A DNA stretch of 13,896 nucleotides, from contig JALZUV010000217.1 of assembly GCA_023301245.1 (NCBI GenBank), positions 1 through 13,896 of the forward strand, read 5' to 3'. The position numbers and the translations under genes were made by a program. The first letter of the stretch is position 1; each line of letters begins with the position of its first letter. Source of the stretch: Rickettsiales bacterium (GTDB taxonomy: Bacteria > Pseudomonadota > Alphaproteobacteria > Rickettsiales > JALZUV01). The notes below the pieces were generated by a model. That model was not told the DNA's origin. It was given only the letters and a program-made list of their open reading frames with translations, and made no database searches. Positions 8,501-13,896 of the stretch are shown piece after piece.

Positions 8501-11500
8501 AGATGCCCATCCCCAAAAACAAGAAACAAGTCCGCTCGCTGATCGGAGCCATCAACTACTACGGAAAATTCCTGGAAAACCTTTCCCCGCGCATACGCCG
8601 CATCACCGCTCTCCTAAAGAAGGACGCCACTTTCAACTTCACCCCCGACATGGTAACCACCGTCCGCGACATCCTCGGCGAACTCTCCAAACCCCCGATA
8701 TTGGTCTACCCCGACTGGGACGCCGTCGCCGACAACTCCCGCCCCTTCCGCCTATACTGCGACGCCAGCCTCGACGGCTTCGGCGCCACCCTGGAGCAGG
8801 AACAACCTGACGGCTCCGTCCGACCCATCCTCTACATAAGCCGCGCCACTTTGGACTCCGAACGTTCGTGGACGCCCCTCGACCTTGAGGCCGGAAGCAT
8901 CGTCTGGGCGATCAAACGCCTCCGCGGCCACCTTTGGTCGACCAAATTCCGGGTCTACTCGGACCACAAGGCGCTCGAGAACATCGCTAAAGTCGGCGAA
9001 CACAATGCCCGCGTCCGGCGCTGGCTTGAGTTCCTTTCGGCTTACGACTACACGCTGGAATACCGCAAAGGCACGGCTAACGGCAACGCCGACTTCCTTT
9101 CCCGCCTCCCCCTACCAGCCACCGAAGCCGATCGCACCGGACGCAACCGCCTTACCGGCCCTGACACGGTCGGCATCTACCTCATCCGCCCCTGCGGCTT
9201 CTCGCCGTGCGAACCTCCTACACCGGGTATCGGCTTGGGTGGGCTCGTATCCCCTCCTTCCCGTCCCATTCCAACCATTCAGGCTCTGCGTTTCACCGAC
9301 GACGACTTCGGCGACTTCCGCTTACTGGGACCACGCATCGAGCACCCCGACCCCTTCTCCGCCCCCAACATCTTCGTCGGGCCTATTTCGACCCACAACG
9401 CTATCGACGAGCCGCTTGCCAGCCCCGAGAAAGCCGCCGTGGACACCGGCGCTCCTCCTGGCTATGCTTCCAAGCCGCCCGTCGTCTCCCCGCCATCCAC
9501 CATTGTCGCCACGGTCCCAGCTCCTTCGGACCTGATCTCTTCTCGGACCCGTCATCGCGCAGCCGCCGCCGCGGGAACCCCTCTTGCCACAGCCGACTAC
9601 GGGTTCGGCCGCCGACCTAAACAAGCCGAACCCAGAAGACCTACATCTGCCCGCCGCACACCTTCGCCTTCGTCAACGGCCCAGCCGAGGCTTCTCCAAC
9701 CGCCTACGCCTCCAGCTGCAGCCCCCCCCCAAGCCGCGCAACCAGCGCCTCCAGTTTCGACTCATCCAAGATCGACTCCTTCACCGGCGCCTTCTCCACC
9801 GATTCCATCTACACCGACACCGCCTCTACCGGAGCCCGTCGTCGAACCCGACGACGACCCCCACCTTCTTGCCCGTGTCGAGCGCTACACCTACAAGGAC
9901 TGGGCACGAGAACAGCGCGCCGAGCCCCTGTGCTCCGCCACCATCCGCTTCCTGTCGCTGGACTCCCCTTCCCCTCCGCCGCCCGATCTTCTGGACTTCA
10001 TCCCCTTGGTCCGGCGCCCACAACTTTCCGACGTCCTCGCACTTGGTGCCAAAAGCAAACTTCACCGCACCGACGACAACACCGCCCTGCTGGTCTTACA
10101 ACCGCCCAACCACCCGCCCGGGAACAACCCCCCATCCTCGGCCCTGCCCTCCCCTCGCGTCTACGTTCCTATGCTGATGCGGCCCTGGGTGTTACAAACC
10201 TGCCACGCCACCACCTCCTTACACCTTGGAGTTACCCGAACGGTCCGCATGCTGGCACGATTTTACTGGTGGGTGGGCATGGACGCTTCCGCCCGCTGGT
10301 GGATCCGCCGATGCCTTACATGCCAGGCACGCAAGACTTCCCGACAAACCATCCGCTGGCCCATCCTCTCCCTTCCTTTGCCCAACGGCCCCGGCATCGC
10401 CGTCAGCGTCGACTACTTCGGCCCCCTACCCCTCACACCGCGCGGAAACGTCCACATCTTACTCTTCACCGACCGCTTCAGCCGCCGCGCCGACATGTTT
10501 CCTGTCTCGGCAGCGCAGTTCACCGCCGCCGGCACCGCCGACATCTTCATCAACGAATACATCACCCTCTGGGGGTGCCCGGTGACACTTCTCTCCGACA
10601 ACGGTCTACAGTTCACCTCCAAGCTTTCCCGCATCGTCTACGAACGCCTCGGCGTTCGTAAGATCAATACCAGCTCCTACCACCCCTGCACCAACGGCGG
10701 CGTCGAGCGCGTCAACCATGTGTTGGCCCAGATGCTCTCGATGATCGGCAACGAACAGCAGACTGACTGGGACGTGCTGCTGCCGCACGTCTCGTCGGCC
10801 TACAACAACTCTGTGAACGCCGCCACAGGCCTTGCGCCCAACGAGGTCCACATTGGCCGCCTTCCCCGCCTACCGCTCTCGGTTTTCGAACCGGACAACA
10901 TCGGCGGCCACCAGAGCCTGGACCGTGACCACCTAGCCTACATCAACCTCGCCACCGACCGACAACAACGCGCCTACTCCCTCGTCCGCGAACTCTACAG
11001 CATCACCACCTCGCGCCTTCAACGCCGGAACGCGCCCATCATGGCCGCCCTCCTCGCCTCCCCTCCTTTCACCGTTGGAGGCTGGGCCTGGGTCTACAAC
11101 TCCGCCTCCACCATCCGCCAAGGCGTCAGGAAGGACACCGACGCAACCGTTCTCAAGACGAAGCTTTCCCTCAACTGGAACGGACCCTTCAAGATCCTCG
11201 CCGTTGGACCAGCTGCCGCCTGCGACACGCCGGACAACCGCCCCCTCCACGACAAGCTACTCTTCCTCGACCTACCCTCGGACCTTCCCGGACGCGACTC
11301 CAAACCCCGCGTCTCCGTCAAGCGATGCAAGCCTTGCCGGAACCCCGACGACACCACCGACATACCCCACTACCTACCAGCGGGCCTCACAACGTACGTA
11401 CTCACAGCCTCTGCCAACAAGTCCCCCCCCTACCACGTTACCCTCGACGACGTCTCACCACCACCGGAGCGCCTCGAGGTCGAGAAAATTACCGGCCACC

Positions 11501-12117
11501 AACTCGTCCGCGGCCGCGGCGGGGTTATCGCCGTCCTATACGAGACTCACTGGGCTGGTCTCCTCAGCCCCTCTTGGGAACGCGAGCTCGACCTCCAACA
11601 CTCCAGGCGCCATATCCTGCTGTACTGGTCCGGAACTCCTACACAACACCGGCAAACCAACCGCCTCTACAGGCAGATGCGCATCGGCGCAGCTCACCGG
11701 GAACTTTCCCGCTCGCAAGGCCAAGTTTTCCTCGCTCCCGGTTACACCCTGGTCCCCCGTGACCTCTGGCTTCGCAACTTCAGCACTACCATCCTCCCCT
11801 CCGGGGCACACGTCTGGTACAAGGCGCGCGACGGCCTCTGGTGGCTGGGCAAAATTGCTCACCGCGCGCCTCCTGACTCCCCGTCGGAAACCCTCCGGGA
11901 CCCCTCCCAAGGCGACTCCTACATCATTCGGTTCCTCGACGACCCCGGCCCGATCAAGATCAATCTCCCGCCTGCACGCTATACTACCACCCGGAACGCC
12001 ATCTACGGATCCTGGTGTCTACAACGTCATGGGACTGGGAGCCTTGCCCGTGGGTTGCTGCGGAACTCGGATGTGTCCCGCGGTACCACCACCGCTCCCA
12101 CCCCCCCCGCTGGTTAA
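5527..12117 (+). CDS. pol: Pol polyprotein (PR-RT-RH-IN-chromodomain-Tudor), made by UGA readthrough from Gag
   Basis: The frame is open from directly after the gag UGA to TAA 12115-12117. The first ATG in it is at 5770, so expression as Gag-Pol (3,057 aa from 2944 if UGA is decoded) is more likely than separate initiation. Residues here are counted from the GTG at 5614. Order: disordered Ser/Pro/Thr extension to ~370; retropepsin D386-T-G; beta-rich spacer ~490-640; reverse transcriptase with D835 and YLDD (D897, D898); RNase H D1050, E1092, D1117, D1160; Pro-rich linker ~1170-1500; integrase H1531, H1537, C1567, C1570 and D1600, D1662, E1698; GPF 1857-1859; chromodomain ~1954-2005; Tudor-like ~2064-2139. 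All expected catalytic residues are present and no frameshift is needed. Two long disordered inserts make it much bigger than usual gypsy Pol proteins. Confidence 0.92.
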   Translation, partial: QAGGGATAASPPIAPTASTRGSQDARVNHVHSASPPPAPAPQRPPPNPAPSPITCPGIDPPDPVIALRCGREEAKTSSPTGMLHSTSSRDELRSLPTIAESLDFANLEDISTTAATSGSGLQQVTGLPTGPSPPEPPFRRLHSRSSQDARLVSDSMGSAFDEIPAAATVLTARLPLSSRDSPVLQTEDSRPSSTRTCPEPPAPSPSPAECIARTRTSGSASPSECAAEFQTTEASFPKVLFARRTRPRVDPPGTSALPTSSPANSRISVSTVNTDLTSSPTTPTRVPDWLPTPTNPRRLEPLPAPADSIRVSPTDSGIHETSDHPHTAPTSSSPLGLLLPPSTPDCFPMSHFSSVSAVSIEATTYRATSPRTIPEHGPCLTGGVLTVDDSSFTTKVLVHSGPTATKRCTLVALLDTGSPQSFITATAVEQLKASSSASDQCIRHAQPRSWGGFGTAAPLTTSDSIRLSIQFMRSDSNTKTPTAALAVWACIVPAGTMQHSILLGRDSWMRFGQRSYTTLPRQPSLPHHNPPPTQGELTLHHHGPSGTSAFIPDDRYTDDVYHLRFAGTKTVSLSPTPTLVKVNLVRQSGAPAFTGNYMVNMDPREDPLSDTAIFVSDGYQTVPLSGSTDLEPGDLLGTSSSPLVQVPLATLEHPSLDPTPIPDVHALHDNIPVANEGPPSADPPPPPKSPCPTLLARLDTDQRTRFLHLWDRLPLHLRDVMFDLHGSGWSPSVIDALGDVLCEYQDVFSSSKTDFGSCSLMPFKITVPPDSDPVTSRPYRINNPILAKKADAVLDQYLAAGLIQHSTSPYSSPMVAIPKKDGGVRITINYKKLNAISSLGQLPIPRVDQVLDSLGKGRIFSLFDLTSSFHQITIDEATIPLTAFCTPTRLFEWLVMPQGSSASPGWFVKVINEVIKGLERVAAYLDDIIVFDPDPTAHVANMRALFERLRKHHLKLSPAKAKIGATTADFLGHTITAGGFSPNADKVAALTKMPIPKNKKQVRSLIGAINYYGKFLENLSPRIRRITALLKKDATFNFTPDMVTTVRDILGELSKPPILVYPDWDAVADNSRPFRLYCDASLDGFGATLEQEQPDGSVRPILYISRATLDSERSWTPLDLEAGSIVWAIKRLRGHLWSTKFRVYSDHKALENIAKVGEHNARVRRWLEFLSAYDYTLEYRKGTANGNADFLSRLPLPATEADRTGRNRLTGPDTVGIYLIRPCGFSPCEPPTPGIGLGGLVSPPSRPIPTIQALRFTDDDFGDFRLLGPRIEHPDPFSAPNIFVGPISTHNAIDEPLASPEKAAVDTGAPPGYASKPPVVSPPSTIVATVPAPSDLISSRTRHRAAAAAGTPLATADYGFGRRPKQAEPRRPTSARRTPSPSSTAQPRLLQPPTPPAAAPPQAAQPAPPVSTHPRSTPSPAPSPPIPSTPTPPLPEPVVEPDDDPHLLARVERYTYKDWAREQRAEPLCSATIRFLSLDSPSPPPPDLLDFIPLVRRPQLSDVLALGAKSKLHRTDDNTALLVLQPPNHPPGNNPPSSALPSPRVYVPMLMRPWVLQTCHATTSLHLGVTRTVRMLARFYWWVGMDASARWWIRRCLTCQARKTSRQTIRWPILSLPLPNGPGIAVSVDYFGPLPLTPRGNVHILLFTDRFSRRADMFPVSAAQFTAAGTADIFINEYITLWGCPVTLLSDNGLQFTSKLSRIVYERLGVRKINTSSYHPCTNGGVERVNHVLAQMLSMIGNEQQTDWDVLLPHVSSAYNNSVNAATGLAPNEVHIGRLPRLPLSVFEPDNIGGHQSLDRDHLAYINLATDRQQRAYSLVRELYSITTSRLQRRNAPIMAALLASPPFTVGGWAWVYNSASTIRQGVRKDTDATVLKTKLSLNWNGPFKILAVGPAAACDTPDNRPLHDKLLFLDLPSDLPGRDSKPRVSVKRCKPCRNPDDTTDIPHYLPAGLTTYVLTASANKSPPYHVTLDDVSPPPERLEVEKITGHQLVRGRGGVIAVLYETHWAGLLSPSWERELDLQHSRRHILLYWSGTPTQHRQTNRLYRQMRIGAAHRELSRSQGQVFLAPGYTLVPRDLWLRNFSTTILPSGAHVWYKARDGLWWLGKIAHRAPPDSPSETLRDPSQGDSYIIRFLDDPGPIKINLPPARYTTTRNAIYGSWCLQRHGTGSLARGLLRNSDVSRGTTTAPTPPAG
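6736..7056 (+). other. retropepsin-type aspartic protease domain
   Basis: Encodes LLDTGSPQSFI with catalytic D386 (codon at 6769), followed about 85 residues later by HSILLGRDSWMRFG, the second conserved Ile/Leu-Gly block of gypsy proteases (I472 onward). The protein would act as a homodimer to cut Gag-Pol. It sits roughly 400 codons beyond the UGA, unusually far for an element in which protease normally starts soon after Gag. Confidence 0.88.
7801..8742 (+). other. reverse transcriptase domain
   Basis: Clear gypsy-type RT. It runs from the N-terminal fingers (YSSPMVAIPKKDGGVRITI, then NYKKLN), through catalytic motif A FDLTSSFHQI (D835, codon 8116) and motif B MPQGSSASPGWF, to motif C YLDDIIVF (D897, D898; codons 8302 and 8305), then FLGHTITAGG and the thumb NYYGKFLENLSP. 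Motif B departs from the common MPFGLxNAPxxFQ, having Q for F and SSAS for LxNA. Copies element RNA into DNA inside the particle. Confidence 0.95.
8743..9108 (+). other. RNase H domain
   Basis: Encodes FRLYCDASLDGFGATLEQ (D1050, codon 8761), LDLEAGSIVWAI (E1092, codon 8887), VYSDHKALENI (D1117, codon 8962) and NGNADFLSRLP (D1160, codon 9091). This is the complete D-E-D-D metal-binding set of gypsy RNase H. Removes the RNA strand of the hybrid during reverse transcription. Confidence 0.93.
9115..10150 (+). other. Pro/Ser-rich linker between RNase H and integrase
   Basis: About 340 codons with no recognisable fold for most of its length. They include an acidic patch (TDDDFGDF), long Pro-Ala-Ser-Thr tracts around 9630-9850, and a short more ordered segment (RVERYTYKDWAREQ) before the integrase zinc domain. 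In most gypsy elements this junction is only tens of residues. Likely a flexible spacer and protease-cleavage zone, by inference. Confidence 0.65.
10180..11340 (+). other. integrase: HHCC zinc domain, DDE core, GPY/F module
   Basis: The zinc domain has H1531 and H1537 (HX5H) and CLTC (C1567, C1570). The catalytic core has D1600 in VDYFGPLP (codon 10411), D1662 in LLSDNGLQF (codon 10597) and E1698 in NGGVERVNH (codon 10705). The spacing D1662-X35-E1698 is the canonical D,D-35-E. NWNGPFKIL at 11173 (G1857-P-F) is the GPY/F motif typical of gypsy integrases. This enzyme inserts the cDNA; the reader domains that follow may steer it. Confidence 0.95.
11473..11628 (+). other. chromodomain (degenerate aromatic cage)
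   Basis: Pol residues ~1954-2005 read LEVEKITGHQL ... LYETHWAG ... SWEREL, then HILLYW, which follows the chromodomain pattern VEKI ... YLVKWKG ... TWEP. Aligned by eye with HP1, the cage positions Y24 and Y48 are Leu here, and only the W45 equivalent is kept. Chromodomains of that form occur in some chromoviruses (called group II) and may not bind methyl-lysine in the classical way. The position just after the integrase GPF module is the standard chromovirus location. Confidence 0.72.
11803..12030 (+). other. Tudor-like C-terminal domain
   Basis: Pol residues ~2064-2139 encode GAHVWYKARDGLWWLGKI, then YIIRFLDDPGPIKI and GSWCLQRH. The spacing of aromatic pairs (WY, WW), a following beta strand and FLDD matches the Tudor/Agenet beta-barrel pattern. 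The resemblance is by eye. I recall similar C-termini in oomycete gypsy polyproteins, which is my main host clue. It probably binds chromatin or a methylated partner, next to the chromodomain. Confidence 0.5.
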
Positions 12118-12309
12118 ACTTGGTTATTTTCTGATATTGGGCCTTCGTTAGTCTTCATTAGCTTAGAGTTTCTTCGTGGATAGTTTTCAACCGTCGTCAG
12201 TGTTTAGGTTCTTCGGGTTTTTAGTTTTGCTTAGCGGTGGTCCCCACGATATACCCCGTTTTCGACTTAATATTGGGTGTGTTGGTTTTTAGCTATTTTT
12301 CCCCGTCCT
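12118..12309. other. 3' untranslated T-rich segment after pol
   Basis: Starts right after the pol TAA. It is rich in TTTTAG-like and TTCTTCG-like words. The polypurine tract should lie here or shortly beyond, but no purine run longer than a few bases is seen. At 12280 the sequence TGTTGG is a possible LTR start, because CCAACA occurs at 2643-2648; see findings. Confidence 0.4.
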
Positions 12310-12473
12310 CCCTGTCATCGTCGATTCTGCTCGCCCTACTCAGTGATTGATGGCTGCCGAATAGTCGTGACATAGTACTTTTGGGTATAATTTTGGTCTA
12401 CTTCCCACGTTATCCCTGCCATCGTCGACCCCGCTTGCCTCCTTTCGTTCAGGCTGCCGAGTCGTGATGACAT
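12310..12473. repeat. two-copy tandem repeat, ~100-104 bp period
   Basis: CCCTGTCATCGTCGA (12310-12324) recurs as CCCTGCCATCGTCGA (12414-12428), and GGCTGCCGAATAGTCGTGAC (from 12352) recurs as GGCTGCCGAGTCGTGATGAC (from 12452). The two matched blocks keep their order, with periods of 104 and 100, so this is a diverged tandem duplication. Non-coding; function unknown. Confidence 0.65.
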
Positions 12474-13426
12474 TGTGATCCTATTTGCGTGTTGTGCCTT
12501 TTTTTCGCCTTCGGGTGTATTTTGTGTTATATATTCTGAGCATCCTGACCTACAGCCGCCGGTTCCTTTGGTGTTGTTCCCTCCAGAGCTCCGCCGAGCC
12601 ATGGTTGTATTGAGCTCCGTGTTTTCGAGTCTTTCTCAAAATTGTTGCAGTAGGGTTTTTCTGGTTGCCTTCTCCCCCACGAGAGACAACCACACCATCG
12701 ACTATCGTTTTCTATACGGTCAGACCCCCATTCGCGCCGCGCACTTTTCCCGTGAGCTTTATTTGCTCGCGGTAGTACTTTGTTTTCTTCCGCTTTTCTG
12801 CAGTATACTACGCGTCCCCCCTGTTCCTTGGCGAAACGACCCCGTCACGGTATAGCCCCCGTGTACGACATGTTTCCACGGAAAGCCGTAGACCCCAACG
12901 CTGCTGGCATTTCTGAACTTGGTCTTATATTGATTTGTTTTTGAGCCGATCTACTAGAGTGTCTTCTTGGCGATCCCGTGTGACGCGTTTTGTTTTGGTT
13001 GAGTCACCTCGCTACGTTTGCTGGTATTGTTCCCATTGTAAACTCGTCTACCAGGGCGTCCAGTTGATTGCTCACTTCCCGGTCTTATTAGCTTCTCGGC
13101 ATCTAGTTCAACCGCCATGGCAGATTTTGGCCTAGTTCTTTTTCCACCTAGTTTTTTCCGCCCGATGTATCACTTCAGATTATTTAGCTTTATCTACACC
13201 ATTACGCTTGGCATCTGTCGGATACGGTCTTTCATGCGGATTTGTATGTTTTGACATCACTTGTTGCGTCTACGGTTCCTATACATATTTGTTTTTGGTT
13301 AGTGTTCCTTCTTGAGAATTTGTATCGTTTCCAGCACTGGTTCGATAAACGGCCCCGCACTCATACCCCCCTGAGTCCCACATACGGGCCCACAGGATTA
13401 TGAGCCCCCAAGCAGATCGCCGTCTT
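12474..13426. other. non-coding T/C-rich stretch, probably LTR sequence
   Basis: No gene supported; the longest open frame (126 codons at 12475-12855) has no recognisable domain or similarity to the element's proteins. A short direct repeat, CCTAGTTCTTTTTCC / CCTAGTTTTTTCC, lies at about 13131-13159. No polyadenylation hexamer AATAAA was seen. Confidence 0.4.
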
Positions 13427-13534
13427 GTAAGTTCTGTCTTCTTTCGCCTTCATTTTGGTCTTGATTTTTCTGCTTGCGTTTCTACCACTGTGTTCCTTCT
13501 CTTGTTTCTACTTCTGTCTTCTTCTTTTGTCTAG
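13427..13534 (+). other. intron-like segment (GTAAGT ... polypyrimidine-TAG)
   Basis: GTAAGT at 13427-13432 is an ideal eukaryotic 5' splice site. A pyrimidine-dominated tract beginning around 13480 ends in TCTAG at 13530-13534, giving a 108-nt candidate intron, a common size in oomycetes. It lies in non-coding DNA upstream of gag on the circle, so it would be a leader intron if transcription starts before it. No clear branch point was found, and T/C-rich DNA yields such patterns by chance. Confidence 0.2.
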
Positions 13535-13693
13535 GTCTCCCTTTCCTTGGTATTTTTGAGTAAACGCCCCTATCCGTGGCGTCTATTGTCTTGTTACGAG
13601 GTGTGGGGGGATCTATAGTCTCATTTGCGTTGTTTCGAATAGCCGCATCTTCGACCCCCTTTTCTGGTCCTATGGGTTGAATTTTCAATATCA
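13535..13693. other. short non-coding stretch before hairpin zone
   Basis: Contains GAGGTGTGGGGGGATC near 13599-13614, the only notable purine-rich run in the 3' non-coding region; it is interrupted by T and is a weak polypurine-tract candidate at best. Nothing else recognised. Confidence 0.25.
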
Positions 13694-13760
13694 TCCCTCG
13701 ACCATCGGGTAGTCTGCATATACGACTATTCAGGGTGGGCTAATGTGATGGAATATCACT
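13694..13760. repeat. further hairpins adjoining the junction
   Basis: TAGTC (13710-13714) pairs with GACTA (13724-13728), and GTGAT (13745-13749) pairs with ATCAC (13755-13759) around the loop GGAAT. Across the circular junction these lead directly into the hairpin units that start at position 4, so the zone from about 13694 to 251 is one continuous hairpin-rich block of roughly 350 bp. Confidence 0.5.
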
Positions 13761-13797
13761 AATAGCAGTTTATGGCTAGTAGAAGTCGAGTAAGATA

Positions 13798-13896
13798 GTG
13801 CCATAAGAACAATCCTTTCTATCTAGGGATTGTTACTTTGGGAACATTAGTCCTTACGTAGGCACCGCAAGAATATTCCTATCGATGGATTATTCT
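13798..13896. repeat. terminal direct repeat, right copy (circular overlap)
   Basis: Exact second copy of bases 1-99. Sequence upstream of it (13694-13797) is therefore contiguous with position 1 on the circle, and the hairpin-rich zone should be read across this junction. Confidence 0.9.

Larger units (their letters stand above)
1..13896 (+). mobile_element. Ty3/gypsy chromovirus LTR retrotransposon, circularised (one-LTR) contig
   Basis: Everything recognisable in the window belongs to one element. The domain order Gag, protease, reverse transcriptase, RNase H, integrase is that of the Ty3/gypsy (Metaviridae) group, and a chromodomain after the integrase GPF motif places it among chromoviruses. 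Coding capacity is 2944-12117 on the + strand, and the remaining ~4.6 kb is non-coding. At about 13.8 kb with one LTR it is far larger than typical 5-7 kb gypsy elements. The ORFs are intact and the catalytic residues present, which suggests recent activity. No env-like gene, second element or host gene is visible. The LTR, primer-binding site and polypurine tract were not securely located. Confidence 0.9.

Noticed and set aside
7596..8810. 404-codon + strand open frame overlapping the RT domain
   Set aside because: It is a shadow frame of pol: Arg/Pro-rich with no domain, produced by C-rich, stop-poor sequence, and it covers a region whose real frame is an unmistakable RT.
11075..12151. 358-codon + strand open frame overlapping the Pol C-terminus
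   Set aside because: Ser/Thr/Pro-rich shadow of the integrase-chromodomain-Tudor frame; no recognisable motif.
12475..12855. 126-codon open frame downstream of pol, a possible env-like gene
   Set aside because: Hydrophobic stretches come from T-rich DNA. No signal peptide with glycosylation and fusion features typical of Env, and no conserved motif.

Overview
The window reads as one very large, intact Ty3/gypsy LTR retrotransposon of the chromovirus type, from a eukaryotic nuclear genome. The first 99 bases (1-99) are repeated exactly as the last 99 (13798-13896). This is what a de Bruijn assembler leaves when a path closes on itself, so I treat the contig as a 13,797-bp circle cut at an arbitrary point. 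The simplest explanation is that many near-identical copies, each with two identical LTRs, collapsed into internal region plus one LTR. A real one-LTR extrachromosomal circle or a tandem array would look the same.

The host is probably an oomycete (Phytophthora-like) or another stramenopile. I base this on remembered resemblance of the Pol C-terminus (WYKARDGLWWLGKI ... RFLDDPGPIK ... GSWCLQ) to oomycete gypsy polyproteins. No search was possible, so this is tentative.

Layout on the circle, all on the + strand: a hairpin-rich repeat zone crosses the junction (about 13694 to 260). A T-rich non-coding stretch follows (260-2515), containing degenerate ~90-bp repeats. Next come an ATG-free leader (2516-2943) and gag (2944-5526). 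After a single in-frame UGA comes pol, open from 5527 to 12117. A second T-rich non-coding stretch (12118-13797) has a two-copy ~100-bp tandem repeat. The LTR must lie within the ~4.6 kb of non-coding DNA, but I could not fix its ends, primer-binding site or polypurine tract with confidence.

Gag carries a coiled-coil-like N-terminus, a capsid-like core, one CCHC zinc knuckle and an Asn-rich basic tail. Pol carries a ~400-residue disordered extension, retropepsin, reverse transcriptase, RNase H, a Pro-rich linker, integrase (HHCC, D-D-35-E, GPF), a chromodomain and a Tudor-like domain. All catalytic residues I looked for are present, and both frames are open for over 9 kb, so the element looks recently active.

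The most notable points are: (1) gag and pol share one frame, are split by one UGA, and an 8-bp stem with pseudoknot potential starts exactly 8 nt after that stop, the arrangement of gammaretroviral readthrough; (2) the integrase end has two putative chromatin readers in series; (3) a hairpin array with GAAnnTTC half-sites; and (4) an unusually long structured non-coding region.
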